From Gemmatimonadota bacterium (GTDB lineage Bacteria; Gemmatimonadota; Gemmatimonadetes; Longimicrobiales; Gaopeijiaceae): 9,269 nt of DNA. The DNA is taken from NCBI GenBank assembly GCA_024638395.1, contig JAHEKK010000089.1, positions 1-9,269 of the forward strand, written 5' to 3'. This document shows, piece after piece, positions 6,008 to 9,269 of this stretch. How positions within the stretch are numbered: position 1 is the first letter of the stretch; each line of letters begins with the position of its first letter. A program made the position numbers and the translations under genes. The notes beneath the pieces were generated by a model. It worked only from the letters and a program-made list of their open reading frames with translations. It ran no database searches and was not told the DNA's origin.

Positions 6008-7032
6008 ACCCCACCGTCACGCCGGAAGGCCTTCACGGAGAGCGGTAGCGGTCCTTCCGTGAATCCCGCCTTGGCCGCCGCCACCTTGAACAGCCGTGAA
6101 ATGCTGTCGGCGTAGGGCCCCTTTCCCCGAGACCGGGTGAAGAAACCGGTATCGTTGAGACCCCCTCCCCGCACCTGCCTGATCCGATTCAGGATCCGCT
6201 CCCGCCGGTCAGGGTAGTGGACCTCGAGCCAGTCGCTGAAGTGGTCGGCGACCCCGTGGGGCAGGCGGAGGAGGAGGAAAGCGGCCCGCTGGGCCCCCGC
6301 GCTCCTGGCGGACTCCAGGATGCCGGGAATCTCCTCGTCGTTCAATCCCGGAATGACCGGCGCGACATTGACGGCAACGGGTACGCCCGCCCTTGCCAGG
6401 GTTTCGATGGCCTTCAGACGCTGCCCCGGGACCGACGTTCGAGGCTCCATCCGACTCTGCAGGTCCTTGTCCAGCGTCGTGATGGAAAGCGTAACCTGAA
6501 CGCAATCATGGGCCGCAAGCTCCCGGAGCACGTCCAGGTCCCTGGTGACCAGATGGTTCTTGGTCACGATGCTGACCGGATTCCGGAAATCCCTGAGAAC
6601 TTCCAGGACGCCCCGCGTCAGCCGGAACCGCCGCTCAGCGGGCTGATAGGGGTCGGTGACGCCCGAAAGACCCAGGGTCTGGGGGCTCCAGGAGGGCTTG
6701 GAGAGGGCGGAGCGAAGGAGTTCGGGAGCCCTCTGCTTGACGAGGATCTTACGCTCGAAATCGAGACCGGAGGAGAATCCGAGGTACTCGTGTGTCGGAC
6801 GGGCGTAGCAATAGACGCAGCCGTGCTCACAGCCTCGATAGGGATTCACCGACGCGTCGAAGCCGACATCCGGGCTCTCGTTCCGTGCCACGATGCTCAG
6901 GGTGTGGTCGGGGATGAATTCCGAAAGCCGAGCCTCCGGGACCACGCCCGGGTCCAGAGCGCGATGGACGCGCTCGAAGCGGTTGGGCGGGTCGTGGGGG
7001 ACGCCTCGTCCCTTGATGGGAAGACGAATCAT
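5983..7032 (-). CDS. PA0069-family radical SAM protein (SplB-related)
   Basis: 349-aa cytosolic radical S-adenosylmethionine enzyme with one [4Fe-4S] cluster. The cluster motif is Cys68-E-H-G-Cys72-V-Y-Cys75 in NPYRGCEHGCVYCYARPTHEYLG, the form typical of the PA0069/Rv2578c group and distantly related to spore photoproduct lyase SplB. Other family-like stretches are GLSGVTDPYQPAE (121-133), a basic GRGVPHDPPNRFE near the N-terminus and GLNDTGFFTRSRGKGPYADSI near the C-terminus. The substrate of this group is not established, so lyase activity should not be assumed. The frame opens upstream to 7185, but that would overlap the upstream secreted-protein gene; the ATG at 7032 gives the usual N-terminus MIRLPIKGRG, with a TGGGG run immediately before it. 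It lies 52 nt downstream of the secreted-protein gene on the same strand, so both could share a transcript. Confidence 0.9.
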   Translation of the reverse strand: MIRLPIKGRGVPHDPPNRFERVHRALDPGVVPEARLSEFIPDHTLSIVARNESPDVGFDASVNPYRGCEHGCVYCYARPTHEYLGFSSGLDFERKILVKQRAPELLRSALSKPSWSPQTLGLSGVTDPYQPAERRFRLTRGVLEVLRDFRNPVSIVTKNHLVTRDLDVLRELAAHDCVQVTLSITTLDKDLQSRMEPRTSVPGQRLKAIETLARAGVPVAVNVAPVIPGLNDEEIPGILESARSAGAQRAAFLLLRLPHGVADHFSDWLEVHYPDRRERILNRIRQVRGGGLNDTGFFTRSRGKGPYADSISRLFKVAAAKAGFTEGPLPLSVKAFRRDGGVQGDLFAL

Positions 7033-7040
7033 GCCCCAGT

Positions 7041-7058
7041 TTCGGTATTTATTCGGTA
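7041..7058. repeat. 7-bp direct repeat upstream of the radical SAM gene
   Basis: TTCGGTA occurs at 7041-7047 and again at 7052-7058, an 11-bp period, roughly one helical turn. It is in the AT-richer 52-nt gap upstream of the radical SAM start. It could be a regulator site or chance; no good promoter hexamers were found beside it. Confidence 0.35.
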
Positions 7059-7084
7059 AGACGCAAGAGGGACCTGGGACTACC

Positions 7085-8131
7085 TCATGGTCGGAGCTTC
7101 TGCTGAAGCATGCGGAGGCGGGCCTCCTGATTGGCCACGCTACTCCGGGTGAGTGCGGACCGTCTGATTCCCGTAACCTCGTCATCGAAGCTGAAGCGAC
7201 TCAGGAGCACCAGAAAGCGTGCCGCCTCACCGGCCACGCTCGTGTCGATGACGAGGGACAGATACGTGGCGGAAGCCTGGAGATAGTGGGTGGCGTAGAG
7301 TTGTTGAATGGCGATCAAGGCGTCCACGGCCGGAGCGTCGGGAGGCTGGATCAACGACATGTGGAGGAGACGGACGGTCGGTCTGATGCCCACGTCCTCC
7401 AGGGTCCAGGCCATCCGGTCCGTCACCCCCTCGGCCGTGGAATTGGGGAACGCCCGCAGGTGTTGCGTGAGGATGCGGCTTTGCTCGAAGAAGGATGCAT
7501 CCAGGGCCCTGAGAGGGGCCATGGCCTCGGCGGTAGACCACGGGCGCGGTTTGTCGACGTATTCCGGAAGGCCGTGGAGCCCCCGGCGTACGAAAACGTC
7601 CGCATAGTCGAATAACATGGCTCGAAACCGCGCCGTCACCGAGGCTTCCTGGTCATTGGGTGGTCCATGGGCCGCCTCCGACAGGTCCGCCATGGGCCCC
7701 CGGGCGAGCTTCACCTTGCAGGAGCCCGGCCTGCAGGCCGCAAGTTCAAGGAGGTCGGAGGGGGGGAGGCGTACGGTCCGGAAGTCGTCGATCCGGGGAG
7801 GGATGTGAACCTGGCCCGCCGCCAGAGTCGACGGAGCGGCCAGGAATTCGGAGGGGCGGTTGAACAGCGCAATGAGGCCGGCCGGGGTCGTCGCCACCCT
7901 GACGGCGCCCAGGAGGGACAAGCCGCCCCGGTCATCGGGGCCAACGATCCTCACGACCGGGGCGCCGGTACGAAGGCTCCGCATCTCGCTATTGGTGAAT
8001 TCCCCCTCGCTCCGCAGCCATTGCTCGAGGCTCCCGGATTGGGCCATGGCGGCGCTGGGGAGAACGACGGCGGCAGCGAGGGGCCATAGCGTGGAGGGCG
8101 GTCTCCACCGGCGTCGTCCGTTTCTGCTCAT
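7085..8131 (-). CDS. Secreted protein of unknown function with CRPGSC motif
   Basis: 348 aa from the ATG at 8131. It has a classic Sec signal peptide: basic RNGRRRWR, hydrophobic LWPLAAAVVLPSA and an AMA cleavage site after residue 30, so the mature protein starts at Gln31. GGAGGAG (8139-8133) lies just one base before this ATG. In-frame starts at 8161 (ATG) and 8197 (GTG) exist but would bury the signal peptide. Mature sequence: Cys133 and Cys138 in ACRPGSCKVKLARG could form a disulfide; a later region contains LYATHYLQA (278-286) and FLVLLSRFSFDDEVTGIRR (306-324); it ends in an Arg/Gln-rich helix. The CRPGxCKVKL and YAxHY plus LxxLSR pattern reminds me of a family of uncharacterised exported proteins in environmental bacteria, but I cannot name a domain. 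No catalytic residues are recognisable. It may be co-transcribed with the radical SAM gene 52 nt downstream. Confidence 0.8.
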   Translation of the reverse strand: MSRNGRRRWRPPSTLWPLAAAVVLPSAAMAQSGSLEQWLRSEGEFTNSEMRSLRTGAPVVRIVGPDDRGGLSLLGAVRVATTPAGLIALFNRPSEFLAAPSTLAAGQVHIPPRIDDFRTVRLPPSDLLELAACRPGSCKVKLARGPMADLSEAAHGPPNDQEASVTARFRAMLFDYADVFVRRGLHGLPEYVDKPRPWSTAEAMAPLRALDASFFEQSRILTQHLRAFPNSTAEGVTDRMAWTLEDVGIRPTVRLLHMSLIQPPDAPAVDALIAIQQLYATHYLQASATYLSLVIDTSVAGEAARFLVLLSRFSFDDEVTGIRRSALTRSSVANQEARLRMLQQKLRP

Positions 8132-8222
8132 GCTCCTCCGGCCGGGCTTCGAATCGCTCATTGACGAGGCAGTTCGGGTGCCCACAGTGTTGTTCACGCG
8201 CCATCGAGCGGCGCTCTCCTGC

Positions 8223-8231
8223 TAGATTCTA
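8223..8231. promoter_or_regulatory. Symmetric -10-like element between divergent genes
   Basis: TAGATTCTA (arms TAGA and TCTA around a central T) gives TAGATT on the plus strand (8223-8228) and TAGAAT on the minus strand (8231-8226), each close to TATAAT, in an otherwise GC-rich region. Transcripts could start near 8235 toward sufE and near 8219 toward the secreted-protein gene. No good -35 hexamer is visible on either side, so this is tentative. Confidence 0.3.
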
Positions 8232-8268
8232 ACGCCCTGTTTCCCAGCGCCGGAGACCCCTTGTACCC

Positions 8269-8688
8269 ATGACGTTGGAAGAACTCGAGCGGCGCCTGTC
8301 CAGGCTGTCCGACCGCACGTTGAGGTATCAGTACATCATCCAGCTCGGAAGATCCCTTCCCGAAATGCCGGAGGAGGAACGGACCGAAGACAACCAGGTC
8401 CGAGGATGCATGAGCCCCGCCTGGCTTACGGGGGGGCTAAAGGGCGATCCCCCGGTGCTGGAGTTCGTGGGAGACTCGGAGTCCATCATCGTGAAGGGAC
8501 TCTTCGCGATTCTCGCCCTCGTCTACAACGGGCTCACCCCGAAAGAGGCACTGGCCGTCGATCTGTCCGACGTCTTCGAGCGGTTGAACCTGGGGGAGGC
8601 GTTGAGCCCGAACCGCCGCAACGGATTCTACTCCATGGTCGAGACCATTCGCCGGCGCACCGCACAGTTGGCCGTCAGCGAAACATGA
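8269..8688 (+). CDS. sufE: SufE-family sulfur acceptor for Fe-S cluster assembly
   Basis: 139 aa, the normal size for SufE. In the SUF system SufE takes persulfide sulfur from the cysteine desulfurase SufS and passes it to the SufBCD scaffold. The sulfur-accepting residue is Cys47 in NQVRGCMSPAWL (42-53), matching the family pattern V-x-G-C-x-S-x-x-W-L. The upstream YQYIIQLGRSLPEMPEEE (20-37) and downstream ALSPNRRNGFYSMVETIR (111-128) are also typical. The ATG at 8269 is supported by a standard N-terminus MTLEELERRL; GGAGA (8252-8256) lies 12 nt before it, slightly long. No sufS or sufBCD lies beside it; it is flanked by genes on the opposite strand and so appears monocistronic. The 3' end overlaps the convergent downstream gene by 14 nt. 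The related CsdE is an alternative name that sequence alone cannot exclude. Confidence 0.93.
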   Translation: MTLEELERRLSRLSDRTLRYQYIIQLGRSLPEMPEEERTEDNQVRGCMSPAWLTGGLKGDPPVLEFVGDSESIIVKGLFAILALVYNGLTPKEALAVDLSDVFERLNLGEALSPNRRNGFYSMVETIRRRTAQLAVSET

Positions 8689-9269
8689 GCGCCGTGTAGG
8701 AAACGCCGTCCTCGACCGCCTCGTTGAAGGCGGCATAGCGCTGGACGAGCTGGGTGCTGGCGTAGCCGGGGAGGGTGCTGGGGTGCCCCCGTCGAAAACG
8801 GTTGAAGTAGGACCGTATGAGGACACCGTTCTCAGCGAGAGGTAGCGATCTGACGTTATCGACGAACCGTCCGAACGAGCCGTCCTGGAACAGGTAGAAC
8901 TCGACGTTCGAAGTGTAGAAGGCCGTTACCTCCAAGCCGCGGCCGCGAAGGTGGTCCCCGATGGCTTTCAGGGCTGTCGGTCCGGCGAGATTCCCAACCA
9001 CGGGGATGAGCCGGTCTTCCGCCTGGAAGCGCCGCAGGTACCGGTATGCCTCTTCCGTGGCCACGTAGGAGCGCTGGCCCCCGGAACGGTCGCGTTCCAG
9101 GAGGAGTCGGCGGAGGGTGGGGTAGTAGGGCTGCGGCTGCCGGTAGTGGCTACTGAACCGAAGATCCAACCGGGCGGATACGAACTCGTCGTGGAAGCGG
9201 CGAATCGTCTCGAGATCCTCCTCGGTGAGCTCCATGCCGGTGGCCAGCACGGCGGTTTCGATTCTGTCC
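8675..9269 (-). CDS. Conserved protein of unknown function, LIC_10091-like, 5'-partial
   Basis: The frame is open to the right edge, so the start is outside the window; about 198 residues are visible. A GTG at 9250 and an ATG at 9235 exist but would leave out the part expected before them. Recognisable stretches are SYVATEEAYRYLRRF (9070-9026), IPVVGNLAGPTALKAIGD (9007-8954) and TAFYTSNVEFYLFQDGSFG (8923-8867), then a segment NVRSLPLAENGVLIRS (8857-8810). The combination of PVVG-x-x-AGP, SNVE-x-YLF and LP-x-x-x-x-x-x-IRS is what I recall of an uncharacterised family typified by Leptospira LIC_10091, which runs to roughly 330-350 aa and has been likened to methyltransferase-type folds. That assignment is from memory and no reaction is known. 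It is cytosolic by appearance in the visible part. It converges on sufE with a 14-nt overlap of the coding ends. Confidence 0.7.
   Translation of the reverse strand, partial: DRIETAVLATGMELTEEDLETIRRFHDEFVSARLDLRFSSHYRQPQPYYPTLRRLLLERDRSGGQRSYVATEEAYRYLRRFQAEDRLIPVVGNLAGPTALKAIGDHLRGRGLEVTAFYTSNVEFYLFQDGSFGRFVDNVRSLPLAENGVLIRSYFNRFRRGHPSTLPGYASTQLVQRYAAFNEAVEDGVSYTALMFR

Noticed and set aside
6217..7059. 280-codon plus-strand frame opposite the radical SAM gene
   Set aside because: Shadow of a gene whose Cys cluster motif and family-specific stretches are on the minus strand.
8161..8197. Upstream starts (ATG 8161, GTG 8197) for the secreted protein
   Set aside because: They lack ribosome binding sites and would push the signal peptide away from the N-terminus; the ATG at 8131 is directly preceded by GGAGGAG.

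Overview
The window is a GC-rich piece of a bacterial chromosome that reads as ordinary core and accessory metabolism. There is no phage, transposon, CRISPR, rRNA or tRNA signal. Strong G/C preference at third codon positions, a lipoprotein cytochrome c, and several protein types I associate with Gemmatimonadota-like environmental bacteria suggest that kind of organism. The phylum is an inference, not something the sequence proves.

Layout. (1) 2-2646, plus strand: the 3' part of a FeoA-domain protein, overlapping by one base the start of a complete ferrous iron transporter feoB. (2) 2672-4033, minus strand: a ferredoxin/adrenodoxin-type NADP reductase, convergent with feoB. (3) 4034-4232: a divergent control region with a well-formed sigma70-type promoter for the reductase and a perfect TGTGA-N6-TCACA palindrome of the CRP/FNR family. 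(4) 4233-6007, plus strand: a lipoprotein cytochrome c, a DoxX-type membrane protein and a membrane-anchored TlpA/ResA-type thioredoxin; the last two are 4 nt apart. (5) 5983-8131, minus strand: a PA0069-type radical SAM protein preceded by a secreted protein of unknown function. (6) 8132-8268: a second divergent region with a symmetric -10-like element. (7) 8269-8688, plus strand: a stand-alone SufE. (8) 8675-9269, minus strand: a conserved protein of unknown function whose N-terminus lies beyond the right edge.

Common threads are iron and redox chemistry: Fe(II) uptake (FeoA/FeoB), NADPH-to-ferredoxin electron transfer, a c-type heme protein, thiol-disulfide exchange, an Fe-S radical enzyme and an Fe-S assembly sulfur acceptor. 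The genes sit in short units on alternating strands, so this is a loose neighbourhood rather than one operon. Two convergent pairs overlap at their 3' ends (25 and 14 nt). I found no convincing intrinsic terminator.

The observations most worth a second look are the CRP-like operator between the reductase and the cytochrome, a 25-bp perfect palindrome inside the thioredoxin gene, and the two unrecognised protein families. I see no strong evidence for a wholly new multi-gene system.
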